Of a stretch of 64,000 bases of DNA, positions 17,921 to 26,442 are shown piece by piece. Each line of letters opens with the position of its first letter. The stretch's first letter is position 1. The notes under the pieces are model-generated. The model did no database searches, had not been told where the DNA came from, and saw nothing but the letters and a program-made list of their open reading frames with translations. The DNA is from Rhodomicrobium vannielii ATCC 17100 (GTDB taxonomy: Bacteria > Pseudomonadota > Alphaproteobacteria > Rhizobiales > Rhodomicrobiaceae): assembly GCF_000166055.1 (NCBI RefSeq), contig NC_014664.1, forward strand, positions 3,007,501-3,071,500. The letters run 5' to 3'. The position numbers and the translations under genes are program-made.

Positions 17921-17995
17921 GGTCTCCCCCTTCGGTTGCGTAAGAAACTAGCCGAGTTGGGATATTTTTCCAAGATAGATTTTTAGTAGTTATCA

Positions 17996-18011
17996 GCAAC
18001 TTCGAGGTTGC
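17996..18011. promoter_or_regulatory. Small hairpin in the divergent intergenic region of the satellite
   Basis: GCAAC (17996-18000) and GTTGC (18007-18011) flank TTCGAG in the AT-rich stretch 17921-18162, which separates the minus-strand head operon from the plus-strand pair at 18163. The region probably holds divergent promoters. The hairpin is short and could be chance. Confidence 0.3.
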
Positions 18012-18162
18012 CTAATTTTGCCGAAAAATGCGTCAAAATGCACAAGTATAACTGCAAAAATTAACCCATTTTAAGTAAATTCCCGCTATGGTTGCGGATG
18101 TTCACGGGTCAAAACCCGGTGTAGTGCGTCAGTCGATCACGAAAATGTGAATAGGAGCTGAC

Positions 18163-18414
18163 ATGACCACCGCCAATCCCATCATCGAACTGCACGCACT
18201 GAAGATCGTGCAGCTTGCCCAAGACCCTCACGACGACCGCGATGAAAAAATGGAGCAGCTATTCCAAGACATCCGCGACGAACTCGATGAGTCGGACACC
18301 GAGGCCGACCTGCGGACAAACCCCGAGTTCGAAGGCGGCGGCGGCGAATACCTCGCGCGGCGCGAGAAAGAGCGGGCCGCCGCTGCCGCTGCTCTTGCTG
18401 TGCTGCGAGGCTAG
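18163..18414 (+). CDS. Small acidic protein
   Basis: 83 residues, with ATG after AGGAG at good spacing. The protein is very acidic in the middle (DDRDEKMEQLFQDIRDELDESDTEADLR), then has a Gly run and an Ala/Arg helix. I recognise no family. It is one of the few plus-strand genes in the satellite, is transcribed divergently from the head operon and is followed within five bases by a membrane peptide gene. A regulator or helper-phage interference role is conceivable, but nothing shows it. Confidence 0.6.
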   Translation: MTTANPIIELHALKIVQLAQDPHDDRDEKMEQLFQDIRDELDESDTEADLRTNPEFEGGGGEYLARREKERAAAAAALAVLRG

Positions 18415-18418
18415 AGCT

Positions 18419-18538
18419 ATGCCAACACTCCTCGTAGGCGTCGTCCTGACGGTCTACATGCTCGCGAACTCATCGGTTGCTTTTTGGCCGATCGCGCTCG
18501 TGATCGTGTTCCTGCTTATAACGGTGTTTTTCTGCTGA
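18419..18538 (+). CDS. 39-residue membrane peptide
   Basis: The ATG at 18419 gives MPTLLVGVVLTVYMLANS followed by SVAFWPIALVIVFLLITVFFC, two hydrophobic segments making a short membrane hairpin. It follows the acidic protein gene by four bases and ends 13 bases before a good terminator, which supports a two-gene plus-strand transcript. A holin-like role cannot be excluded but is not supported by any motif. Confidence 0.5.
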   Translation: MPTLLVGVVLTVYMLANSSVAFWPIALVIVFLLITVFFC

Positions 18539-18551
18539 CATGCGCTGAGGC

Positions 18552-18580
18552 CCGCCAGTTTGACCGCTGGCGGTTCTTTC
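18552..18580 (+). terminator. Rho-independent terminator of the small plus-strand pair
   Basis: CCGCCAG (18552-18558) pairs with CTGGCGG (18567-18573), followed by TTCTTTCTG. It lies just after the membrane peptide stop and ahead of the convergent large terminase stop. Confidence 0.75.
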
Positions 18581-18605
18581 TGTTGGTCTCTAGGGTAGTA
18601 GCGGG

Positions 18606-20411
18606 CTACCACACTCCCGGCTGCTTGGCAGGCCGTCCGTTGGGGTACAGCCACGAGCTGTAGACAACAGGCGAAACGGGCTTCGTCGTCATGCCCGGAT
18701 TAGCCACCTCAGCTTCTCGCGCCTCGATCTTCTGGCCGATCAAGTGGCGCACCGCGGTCGCGTAAACCACACAGTCGAGACTTTCAGCCCGTCGCCCTGG
18801 GACGCGCTCCCAAAGCCGAACGGGCGCGCCGCGCTGGTAGCGGATGACAAGGCGCTCGCTGGCCAGTTCTTCGTAAAACCGCCCTTCAAGCGTCTTCGAG
18901 AACCGCACAGAATGCCCGCGCGTCAGTCGGTCGTTAAGCTGTTGCTTCAGCCCATCGACGCCAACGATGAACAGGATATGGCCCTTCTGGTTACTGCGCT
19001 TGATCGCTGGTCGATTGCCCGCCATGCCCTTGATCGCGAAGATTCGGCGGCCCAGCCGTGGGCGGCAGAAGTTCACGACGCGGTCCATCGTGACGCCGTC
19101 GCTCGAATCCACGGCCGTCGCGTCGACCTTGAGAAATCCGCCCTTGGGATGCTTCCAATTGGTGCGGATAGCTTCGTCGAGTTCGGCCCAAACGTCATCG
19201 GCCATCGGATCGCCATAGATCGCCGATTGCCCAAGGACGAAGATTTCATCCCGTGACCATCCGAGGAAGACGACTTCAAGCCGATCGCGCTGAACGTCCA
19301 CGCCCGCCGTCACGAACAGCACTTCCGGCGGGATGCTTTCGAGGCTGAAATCCTCCGCCCGCGCGGCAAGCGCCGTATCGTCGAGCGATTCCGTTGCCTC
19401 GCGCCATCCCTGGGCCAGGATCGTGTTCACGAAGACCTGGAGCTGGTCCGGGCTTTTCTTCGCTTCGATGAACTCGGCGGCCAGCGCGCCCCATCGAGCG
19501 TTGTGCAGCGTCGAGACGAGCGCGTTAAGCCTGAAACCCGCATGGCCCTTCACATGGGGCGCTGTGGCCCGCCAGCGGCCGTTCTCGACCATCGCCGCCT
19601 TATGCCGCTCATCGATGCAACAGCCGCACGATGGGCACACGTAGTGCGCTCGCTCCGGCTCGCCTTCGGGCCATTGGATGTCCGCCCAGGTGATTTCATG
19701 GAAATGTCCGCACTCAGGGCAAGACACCTCGAACACGCGCTGATCGGACTGGGCATAGGCCCGCAAAACGTTAGAGGTCGCCTCAAAGGTCGGAGTACTG
19801 CCCAAAATGATCTTGCGATTCGCGAAGCTCAAGGTGCGCTTTTCTGCCAGCGTGACCGGCGATCCCTCAGCGCCCGCTTCCATCGCGTCGGCTTCGTCGA
19901 TAAGCAGTATACGGACATTATGCCGACGCAAATTCCTGGGCGACTTGGCGGCAACGATCTTCAGCGAGCCGCCTGGGAAGCGACGGCTCAGAAGCGTATT
20001 GCGGCCCGTCTCGTCGGCCTCGGCGGACAAAAGCCCGCGCAGCACCGGTGTTGCCTCGAAGATCGGTTCGATGTCCGAAACCACATAATCGCGGCAATCG
20101 CTCTCGGTCGGTAGCAAGCATAAAATCGGCGAAGGTTCGTTGGCGATGTAAGACGCCAAGGCGCCCGTCAGTAGCGTGGTGAAGCCAACGCGCACCGGCT
20201 TGACGAGCGAGATGCGCTCGATCTCGGGATCGCTGATCGCGTCAGCAATCTCCCGCATGTAGGGCGCGAGCCTGATCGGCCCAGGCAATGCGCTCACGCT
20301 ATCCGGGAGCCGCATATGCGTCTCGATCCACTCGGACAACTTAAGCCGTGGTGGCGGAATCAGAGCCCGCAGCGCGTTGCGGCGGACCGTGGCGATGGCT
20401 TCATTCGGCAT
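18606..20411 (-). CDS. Terminase large subunit, lambda GpA family
   Basis: A 601-residue packaging motor and nuclease. The ATPase part has a Walker-A-like segment (LVKPVRVGFTTLL), Walker B LLIDEADAMEAG and the coupling motif LGSTPTFEATSNV. A zinc-ribbon-like insert CPECGHFHEITW...CPSCGCC follows. The C-terminal nuclease part shows GVDVQRDRLEVVFLGW and FLKVDATAVDSSDGV with conserved Asp residues. It would cut concatemeric satellite DNA and pump it through the portal. Its start overlaps the small terminase stop by 11 bases. Confidence 0.93.
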   Translation of the reverse strand: MPNEAIATVRRNALRALIPPPRLKLSEWIETHMRLPDSVSALPGPIRLAPYMREIADAISDPEIERISLVKPVRVGFTTLLTGALASYIANEPSPILCLLPTESDCRDYVVSDIEPIFEATPVLRGLLSAEADETGRNTLLSRRFPGGSLKIVAAKSPRNLRRHNVRILLIDEADAMEAGAEGSPVTLAEKRTLSFANRKIILGSTPTFEATSNVLRAYAQSDQRVFEVSCPECGHFHEITWADIQWPEGEPERAHYVCPSCGCCIDERHKAAMVENGRWRATAPHVKGHAGFRLNALVSTLHNARWGALAAEFIEAKKSPDQLQVFVNTILAQGWREATESLDDTALAARAEDFSLESIPPEVLFVTAGVDVQRDRLEVVFLGWSRDEIFVLGQSAIYGDPMADDVWAELDEAIRTNWKHPKGGFLKVDATAVDSSDGVTMDRVVNFCRPRLGRRIFAIKGMAGNRPAIKRSNQKGHILFIVGVDGLKQQLNDRLTRGHSVRFSKTLEGRFYEELASERLVIRYQRGAPVRLWERVPGRRAESLDCVVYATAVRHLIGQKIEAREAEVANPGMTTKPVSPVVYSSWLYPNGRPAKQPGVW

Positions 20412-20925
20412 GGGCGGCCTCGCTCAATGCGGTGCGAATCTCGGCGTCGATGGCAAGGATGTCGTGCTTGGTGAGATGGCCCATGCGTTGCTGAACGCGC
20501 GAGGGGACCGACAGCATGCCCGCGCGCACGTCGCGGAGGACCGTCGCCCACGCGCGTTCGACGTCGCTGGCGGCGATCAGCTCACGCCGCGCGGCCTGGT
20601 TGTGCAGTTCGAGCTTGTCGGCCGTCGCTTCAGCCGCTCGTGTCTTGGCAGCCGTGAGGGCCAGCGACTGGGATCCCATGCCTGGGCGGCTCGTGCGCTG
20701 CCAATCGGCCCATGCACGCACTGCGGCCTTCAGCTTGTAGCGGCCGGGCGTGATTGTCGGGATGAGCCCGGCGCGCGCCATCTCCCTGATCCGCTGATTG
20801 GACACGCCAAGCCACTCGCTCAGCTCGAAGGTCGATACCACGTGGCTAGAGATATCCGTAGGCGGACCATCAGCAGGCGGACTATTACCCAGAAGTTGGG
20901 CTATGCTGGCATTCGGTTTTAGCAT
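20401..20925 (-). CDS. Terminase small subunit, Nu1-like
   Basis: 174 residues. STFELSEWLGVSNQRIREMARAGLIP is a winged helix-turn-helix like that of lambda gpNu1, which binds the packaging site. The C-terminal half (AAKTRAAEATADKLELHNQAARRELIAASDVERAW) is a helical oligomerisation and large-subunit-binding region. It is immediately upstream of the large terminase. Having its own small subunit lets the element mark its own DNA for packaging, a hallmark of satellites. Confidence 0.85.
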   Translation of the reverse strand: MLKPNASIAQLLGNSPPADGPPTDISSHVVSTFELSEWLGVSNQRIREMARAGLIPTITPGRYKLKAAVRAWADWQRTSRPGMGSQSLALTAAKTRAAEATADKLELHNQAARRELIAASDVERAWATVLRDVRAGMLSVPSRVQQRMGHLTKHDILAIDAEIRTALSEAAHAE

Positions 20926-21226
20926 CCGAGTTATCCTTGTGAGCTGAGCTGACTTAAAATTTAAGTCGCGGTAAATTTAACGGGGTAGCGGGCTTGTCGT
21001 AGATCGTAAATTTAACTGGGACGCGATGGGTCCTAAGTTAGCTAAAATGGGCGCGAGGGGCGTGGAGCCGCACTGTGTCGGCCGTTGCAAAAATGTCACA
21101 CCTCGATTTCGCCGTTTTAGCTTTTCAGGCCGCGCTAAAAGCCCAGCAGCTACGACGGCGATTTTTATATTTCCCATATTTTTTGCCGTCCCCCAGTTAG
21201 CCGCTATTTAGTCTGCATACGGACCA

Positions 21227-21378
21227 TACACGTTTTACACGTTTCTTCCGGTTCCCCTTTACATGTGTGCGCGTATGTGTGTGTGTGTGCGCGCTATGGC
21301 GATAGAATACGGGAGAAACGTGTAAAACGTGTATTTCCAATGAAATCAATGGGTTACGAGGCCATTTTACACGTTTCT
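21227..21378. repeat. Origin-like repeat region beside the PrimPol/helicase gene
   Basis: TACACGTTTTACACGTTTCT (21227-21246) has a perfect 20-bp inverted copy at 21314-21333, and its last 14 bases recur directly at 21365-21378. Between the arms lies an alternating purine-pyrimidine tract rich in GTGTGTGCGCGC (about 21262-21294). The rest of 20926-21226 has AAATTTAA-type repeats and no supported gene. The repeats sit just 3' of the D5-type primase-helicase gene, as the cis-acting replication region does relative to the alpha gene in P4, so a replication origin is the best reading. Confidence 0.65.
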
Positions 21379-21429
21379 CCGAAGTGGGCTCTAACGGTTT
21401 TTACGCGCCGCAGATAAAATCCGTTATTT

Positions 21430-23610
21430 TTAATCATCGAGAGCCGCCAAATCCCCCTTATTTTTACGAACGCGCAAGCCGCGATAGCCCCGTTTCCGGT
21501 CTCGCCCGATCTGATCCCGCTTAAAAAATCCCCGCTGGGATAAGGTCTCCGCAAAAGTTCCTTTCTTCGTGCCGGGCTCTTCGCCAAGTCCGTAAGCGTA
21601 GCGCGACCACGAATCCCAGAGGTTATCTGACGTATCCACGAATTCCGGGCCGACGTCGCAACGGTCGGCAAGCCACTGGGCAAAGGTGTCTTCAGCTGCA
21701 AAATACTCTTTCGTGGCCGCGTCCATGACCGGCGGAACGATAAGCCCGCTTTCCTGCCAGTCGAGGCAACCGTCGATCAGCCACGCTAAAATGCCCGGCC
21801 ACTCCCGCTTCAGTGCGTCGGCCAATTTCGTATTGGGCCGGCGCGGTGGGTGATCGAAGGGCAGGATCAGAAAACGCCGCTTGATTGCCGCGTCCACGTC
21901 GCGAAGGCTGGGCCGATTATTGCCGAAGATCGTGAGCTTGAATTCAGGCGCGAACTCGAAGTCGTCCTGTCGCATGAACCGCGCGGTAATCGTGTCCTGC
22001 CCGGTCAGGTTCTTGATCCGATTCTCAGCCCAAGCCTTGCCCTTTTCGGTCTCGGACGCGCGCGCCATGCGAGCACCCCGAAGCCTCGCCAACTCGGTCG
22101 TGTGACGCTCGTACTTCGAGGCCGTGAGCGTTTCCATGCCGACGTTGACGGCGTAGTCGCCCAGGATGTCGCCCACAGTGTTGATCGCCGTCCCCTTGCC
22201 CGAACCGCCCGGCCCGTAAACGAAAACCAGCTTCTGTTCTCGCGTCTCGCCTGTCAGACTGTAGCCACACCATTGCTGAAGAAACCGGATCGCGCCCGCG
22301 TCACCCGCCAACGCCTCATCGAGGAAGGCGAGCCAGCGCGGGCAATCCCGTTTCGCCCGAAACTCATCATGTGGGATAGGGGCGACGGCCGTCACGCGGC
22401 TGATTCTGTCTTCTGGCCGTGCGTCGCGAAGCTCGCCTGTCCGCAGGTCGACGGTGCCGTTCGGTGTGCCGAGAAGCATCGTGTCGCGGTTCCACACATC
22501 CGATGTCACCGCGAATTCGCGAACCGATCGGGCGCCGCGTTCGATGGCTTCCCACGTGGGCACGGTTTTGAGCGTCTTTGCTTCGCTCGAAGCGATCTTC
22601 AAAGACTGCTCGCGGGCATAGTGCAGCGCCAGCTTGGTTTCTTCCCGTCGCCAATACCCATCGAAGCGGAACCACTTCCCGGCATGATGGTCGAACAGCA
22701 ATTCACCCGCGTAGGCCTTCGTGAAGGCGCGAATCACGCTGTCCTGATCGAACCCGGCCGGTTCGTCTTCGTGCGTAGGCTCGAAGGGCTTGGCGGCATT
22801 ATCCCAGGCACGATCAAGGGCGCGCTGGCCTTCCTTCGCCACGTGTGCGGCAGCGTCCGGGTGATCGGCTATCACGTCCTCGAATTCTTCTTTCAACCAT
22901 TCGAGATCGTGGGCAAGCTTCGCTAGCCGGAACAACTGCCCGCTGCCACTCTCGTCTCTGGGCCGCTCGCCGCCTCCCTTCATCTGCTTCTGGTAGGCAG
23001 GCCCGGCCACGTCGATGAACCAGCGCACCGCGCCCGCATCGATTTCGCGTAAAGCCCCTCGGGAATAAGCCTTCTCGGTCAGCGTCGACCAGCCGCGAAC
23101 CATGAGCTTCATTTCGGAATGCGCCCCAGGGCCTGCGAACGCCTTGCCCGCGGTCACCCCCAGTGCCGCCACGTCCGTGTCCGATATAAGGAAGAACAGC
23201 TTCAGGCCCCTCCCGGATGGCGACACCTCGCAATACGAGCCGAAGCGCTTCACCACGTCAGCGGCGTGCGGGGCGGCGCCGTCATTCCCGAGGCAGCCAT
23301 CAAGGTCGATGCACCACAAATGCCCGTCCCCGAGATCGCCCAGCATCACCCCAATGCCGCCGGAGCGAGGATCGCCAATAAGTGCCTCGACTGTGCGATT
23401 GCGGCTCCACCAAGCCCGCGCCTCGCGCTGTGTGGCCCAGCTCGATGAATCGTTCGAGCGTGCGTTACCACCCGTCCGCGCGTCCTTGGGCACCTTCCGC
23501 CCGTCTTCGAGCCGCCATGCAACCCAACGCCGCATGCCCGCGAGATCGTTAAGACTTTTTTTCGCGGAAGCCCTTGAATCTTCGGCGAAATCATCATAAA
23601 TCTTAGCCAT
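21430..23610 (-). CDS. PrimPol-D5/P4-type primase-helicase of the satellite
   Basis: A 726-residue replication initiator. The N-terminal bifunctional primase-polymerase domain has LWCIDLDGC (metal-binding Asp pair) and SPSGRGLKLFF (His/Ser-Gly region), at about residues 25-220. The C-terminal SF3 helicase has Walker A GPGGSGKGT near residue 465, then RGARMARASETEKGKAW and LTIFGNNRP sensor segments. ATG 23610 follows AAAGGTCA. With the adjacent repeats it should allow autonomous replication after excision. It is first in the minus-strand gene order. Confidence 0.93.
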   Translation of the reverse strand: MAKIYDDFAEDSRASAKKSLNDLAGMRRWVAWRLEDGRKVPKDARTGGNARSNDSSSWATQREARAWWSRNRTVEALIGDPRSGGIGVMLGDLGDGHLWCIDLDGCLGNDGAAPHAADVVKRFGSYCEVSPSGRGLKLFFLISDTDVAALGVTAGKAFAGPGAHSEMKLMVRGWSTLTEKAYSRGALREIDAGAVRWFIDVAGPAYQKQMKGGGERPRDESGSGQLFRLAKLAHDLEWLKEEFEDVIADHPDAAAHVAKEGQRALDRAWDNAAKPFEPTHEDEPAGFDQDSVIRAFTKAYAGELLFDHHAGKWFRFDGYWRREETKLALHYAREQSLKIASSEAKTLKTVPTWEAIERGARSVREFAVTSDVWNRDTMLLGTPNGTVDLRTGELRDARPEDRISRVTAVAPIPHDEFRAKRDCPRWLAFLDEALAGDAGAIRFLQQWCGYSLTGETREQKLVFVYGPGGSGKGTAINTVGDILGDYAVNVGMETLTASKYERHTTELARLRGARMARASETEKGKAWAENRIKNLTGQDTITARFMRQDDFEFAPEFKLTIFGNNRPSLRDVDAAIKRRFLILPFDHPPRRPNTKLADALKREWPGILAWLIDGCLDWQESGLIVPPVMDAATKEYFAAEDTFAQWLADRCDVGPEFVDTSDNLWDSWSRYAYGLGEEPGTKKGTFAETLSQRGFFKRDQIGRDRKRGYRGLRVRKNKGDLAALDD

Positions 23611-23957
23611 AAAATGACCTTTCGAAGAGGGTTGTTTTATCGTCCTGATGACTGGCGTCTCTCCTACGCCGGGTTTACTGCCTGCGCGAATCGTCGCCGC
23701 CCCGTAGCCAGGGCGGCGATTTCTTTTTGTAGACCAGAGACTTCGGTTTCAAGCTGGCGAGATTCCCCAATGGAATCAATGGTGGCGCTTTGGCTGTGAT
23801 TCAAGGGTAGCGCGTTGATTTCATTAGCGAAAAGGACAGCCTCCGTCTCCGCCAACCTTTTTTTGCAAAAATCCCGTAAGCACCTATTCCAATTCACTGT
23901 TTTGCCGTAGAGCGAATTACTTCAGACTTGTTTCGCCCGGATGTGCTATACATTTCG
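23611..23957. other. Junction between the satellite and the second integrative element
   Basis: 347 bases holding attR (23840-23856) and the upstream region of the second integrase. A 77-codon minus-strand frame (23664-23897) runs through the att site but has no convincing start or family, so I leave it out. Confidence 0.5.
23840..23856 (+). repeat. attR of the satellite, also left boundary of the ICE
   Basis: An exact second copy of the 17-mer CCTCCGTCTCCGCCAAC found at the tRNA-Ser 3' end. The bases either side differ from those at attL, so the identity is confined to the 17 bp. A new integrase gene begins about 100 bases further on, so this copy probably serves as junction of two tandem elements that use the same tRNA. 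Confidence 0.88.
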
Positions 23958-25259
23958 ATGCACAATTTGGGAGACACGCGGGCTTTGAAAGACACAACCA
24001 TTTTCAAGCGGGCCGATACGTGGCAACTCCGCCGCCGCGTGCCCGCGCGCTATGCCCCCGTCGAAGAGCGCAAGGTGATCTGGCTCAGCCTTCACACCGA
24101 TTCGGAAAGCGTGGCGCGCCGCAAGGCCGCTGCTGCATGGGTGCAACTCGAAGAGGCCTGGGAGGCCCGTCTCGCGGGCGACACGAACGATGCGGAGAAG
24201 CGTTACGCGGCGGCCCTGAACCTTTGCGGAATGCGCGGCTTTCGCTACCTGCCTGCCGAAAAGATCGCGGCCTTGCCGGAGGAAGAGCGCATCCGGCGCG
24301 TGGAAGCCGTCGCTTCCGGCAAGCCGGAACGCTTTGAAGCGGCGGCTTTGCTCGGCGGCATAGCGAACCCGCCGCTCACGGTGACGCGGGCGCTCGATCT
24401 CTATTGGACGCTTGCCAGGGATCGAACATTGGGCAAGAGCGAGGACCAGCTTCGCCGCTGGCGCAACCCGCGCATGAAGGCCGTAAAGAACTTCGCCCAT
24501 GTGATCGGCGCGAAGCCGCTCGCCGAAATCACCGCCGACGATGTGCTTAACTTCCGTGAATGGTGGATCGAGAAGATTGAGGCCGAAGACCTGTCGCCCA
24601 GCAGCGCGAACAAGGATTTTACCCATCTCGCGGACATGGTGCGCACGCTCAACCGCATGAAGCGGCTCGGCCTGCCGGACCTGTTTCGTGGTGTGGCGCT
24701 CAAGGAAGGCGCCAAGCGCACCAGGCCTCCGTTCTCAACCGAATGGACAAGGATGCGCCTCATCGCTCCCGGAGCGCTGGACGGCCTCAACACCGAAGCC
24801 CGCTGCATTGTGCTGGGCATGGTCAACACCGGCTACCGGCCAAGCGAGGCGGCAGGATTGCTGCCGGACCATATCAGGCTCGAAGGCCCGATCCCCTTCA
24901 TCTCGATCGAACCTGTAGGGCGGCAACTCAAGAACGAGACGAGCAAGCGTATCATCCCGCTCGCGGGCGTGTCGCTCGAAGCGTTCCGGGAGTGCAAACA
25001 AGGCTTTCCACGTTATCGAAATTCCAGTGCGACGCTGAGCGCAACGGTGAACTCATATTTCCGCGAGAATGGTCTGCTCGAAACGGAAGATCACAGCCTC
25101 TATTCCCTTCGCCATTCTTTCGAGGATCGGTTAATCGCCACGCATGCGGACGAGCGCATCCGGCGCGACCTGTTCGGGCACGCCTATAACCGCGAGCGCT
25201 ACGGCAAGGGCGGAAGCCTCGAACGCTTGCGCGAAACGATTTTGGCGGCAGCGCTCTGA
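23958..25259 (+). CDS. Tyrosine integrase of the ICE
   Basis: 433 residues from ATG 23958 (a TTG-initiated frame extends ten codons further). The N-terminal part (KRADTWQLRRRVPARYAPVEERKVIWLSLHT) is an arm-binding domain of the type found in large alphaproteobacterial island integrases. Catalytic residues are Arg in NTGYRPSEAAGL, Lys in NETSKRIIPL, Arg in SLYSLRHSFEDRL (with Tyr in place of the usual first His), His in LFGHAYNRERY and the nucleophile Tyr in RYGKG. It probably recombines at the same tRNA-Ser sequence as the satellite. Confidence 0.92.
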   Translation: MHNLGDTRALKDTTIFKRADTWQLRRRVPARYAPVEERKVIWLSLHTDSESVARRKAAAAWVQLEEAWEARLAGDTNDAEKRYAAALNLCGMRGFRYLPAEKIAALPEEERIRRVEAVASGKPERFEAAALLGGIANPPLTVTRALDLYWTLARDRTLGKSEDQLRRWRNPRMKAVKNFAHVIGAKPLAEITADDVLNFREWWIEKIEAEDLSPSSANKDFTHLADMVRTLNRMKRLGLPDLFRGVALKEGAKRTRPPFSTEWTRMRLIAPGALDGLNTEARCIVLGMVNTGYRPSEAAGLLPDHIRLEGPIPFISIEPVGRQLKNETSKRIIPLAGVSLEAFRECKQGFPRYRNSSATLSATVNSYFRENGLLETEDHSLYSLRHSFEDRLIATHADERIRRDLFGHAYNRERYGKGGSLERLRETILAAAL

Positions 25260-25411
25260 GCGACTTCGCGGGCGCGCTCCCACGCCTTCGCCTTTTCCAT
25301 GTCGCGCTCGAAGGCCATGAAGACGGGCAAGAGCGCGGGGTTCTGAGTAGCGAGCCGTGCAACTTTCGCATGGGCTGCCTTCAGGCGCTCGATGTCCTTG
25401 AGGGTGCGCAT
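25199..25411 (-). CDS. Small helical protein antisense to the integrase end
   Basis: 70 residues, highly helical and charged (TLKDIERLKAAHAKVARLATQ...FMAFERDMEKAKAWERAREVAQ). Composition and regular heptad-like spacing make it look like a real small protein rather than a shadow, but its last 60 bases overlap the integrase gene on the other strand. No family recognised. Confidence 0.45.
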   Translation of the reverse strand: MRTLKDIERLKAAHAKVARLATQNPALLPVFMAFERDMEKAKAWERAREVAQSAAAKIVSRKRSRLPPLP

Positions 25412-25637
25412 GGCTCACACTCCCACGTTGCGGGCGAACCGTCCGAACTCGTCACGGCGTACCGCTCCAGATGACCCAGACATGTTGCAGCTTGCAGCCT
25501 TCCAAGCGCTGCGTGTGCGTTGCACGCGCCTCAGGCCCACGCCGAGCCCTCGGCTTGGTGTCTCGTGAGAACCGCGCCATTTCCCCTTTTGGAAATGCCT
25601 TGGGCAGGGAGGAAGGGATGCGGAGAGACATGCGGCC

Positions 25638-26258
25638 TCATCGAACCTTCCTTTCACGATTATAAACGGGGCAATCAAAGATCAGCTCTCGTCCCGTCCG
25701 CACCTCAACGCCGAAGACTTTCGCGGCGAGGTCTGCGCCATGCGCCCGCGCAAAGGACGTAATCAGCTCATCCCAGTAAAGCGCTCGGCCGGAGGCCGTC
25801 TCCGGATAAGGTCGCGCGAAGGCGGCGATGGACGCCGCATGGATCCGTTCGAATTCGTTCGAAGAGCCGGGTTCTGGTACGTCGCTTGGTGGCTTGACGC
25901 GGGCTCTTTTCCTGGGCTTGCCGCGCACCGGGGGCTTGTGCCCTGCAGAAGCAACCGCGAGGGCATCCACGCCGATAGACTGAAGCCACAGCAATTCCGC
26001 CACCGGCCCAAGCGGCGAAGCCAGGTTCAGGCAAACGCGGCACAGTGGCAAGGCCCAGACCGGTTTTCGCGGGGGTATTCGGATTTTCAATGCATGAAGG
26101 GCGATTGCCGGCTGCTTTCGGCACGCAACGCAGCCGGCTTCTGTCGGGGCTTGACGAGGGACGCGATCACTCGCCGCCTGTACACATGTGATCGACGGCG
26201 TTTGTCGCGCGCCGGCGGGCGAAACTCGCCCTTTGGAAGCAGGAACTCTGCCTATCAT
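25638..26258 (-). CDS. Hypothetical protein with two Cys pairs
   Basis: About 206 residues if started at the Met of MIGRVPASKG (26258); the frame is open to 26360. It holds GCVACRKQP and PLCRVCLNL, two CxxC pairs that could bind zinc, then a basic Pro-rich linker and a helical C-terminal part (NEFERIHAASIAAFARPYPETASGRALYWDELITSFARAHG). I recognise no family. It lies between the integrase and the regulators on the minus strand. Confidence 0.5.
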   Translation of the reverse strand: MIGRVPASKGRVSPAGARQTPSITCVQAASDRVPRQAPTEAGCVACRKQPAIALHALKIRIPPRKPVWALPLCRVCLNLASPLGPVAELLWLQSIGVDALAVASAGHKPPVRGKPRKRARVKPPSDVPEPGSSNEFERIHAASIAAFARPYPETASGRALYWDELITSFARAHGADLAAKVFGVEVRTGRELIFDCPVYNRERKVR

Positions 26259-26442
26259 GCTGGCAACCCCAAGACACGGTACGAAGCAAGAAGCCAACTG
26301 CCTGATACGCTCTAGGCTTGCCCAATATTGTCTAAAAAGCAAAAAATAAAAATCGTCCAAAATAGGGCAACTATGGCATGACTCGCCTCAAGCAAAAGAC
26401 GCCGTTTGGGAAAAAGGCGCGGCGAACAAGCTGGGGAAAAGA

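Larger units (their letters stand above)
11635..23856. mobile_element. 12.2-kb integrated phage-satellite-like element with head genes and no tail genes
   Basis: The element is bounded by the 17-bp direct repeats in tRNA-Ser and encodes, almost entirely on the minus strand: PrimPol/D5 replication protein, Nu1-like small terminase, GpA-type large terminase, an unknown protein, lambda-type portal, prohead protease-major capsid fusion, gpW-like and FII-like head-completion proteins, DUF2190 decoration protein, an AlpA-like protein and the integrase. I find no tail tube, tape-measure, baseplate, fibre, holin or endolysin gene. Known capsid-forming phage-inducible islands have this make-up: they package themselves in their own capsids and borrow tails. 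A decayed prophage is the alternative, but every head gene appears full-length. Confidence 0.85.

Noticed and set aside
21026-21211. 61-codon frame in the satellite origin region
   Set aside because: No ribosome binding site, low-complexity end and location in an AT-rich repeat region.
11635-23856. A complete functional prophage
   Set aside because: No tail, baseplate or lysis gene is present between two clear att repeats.
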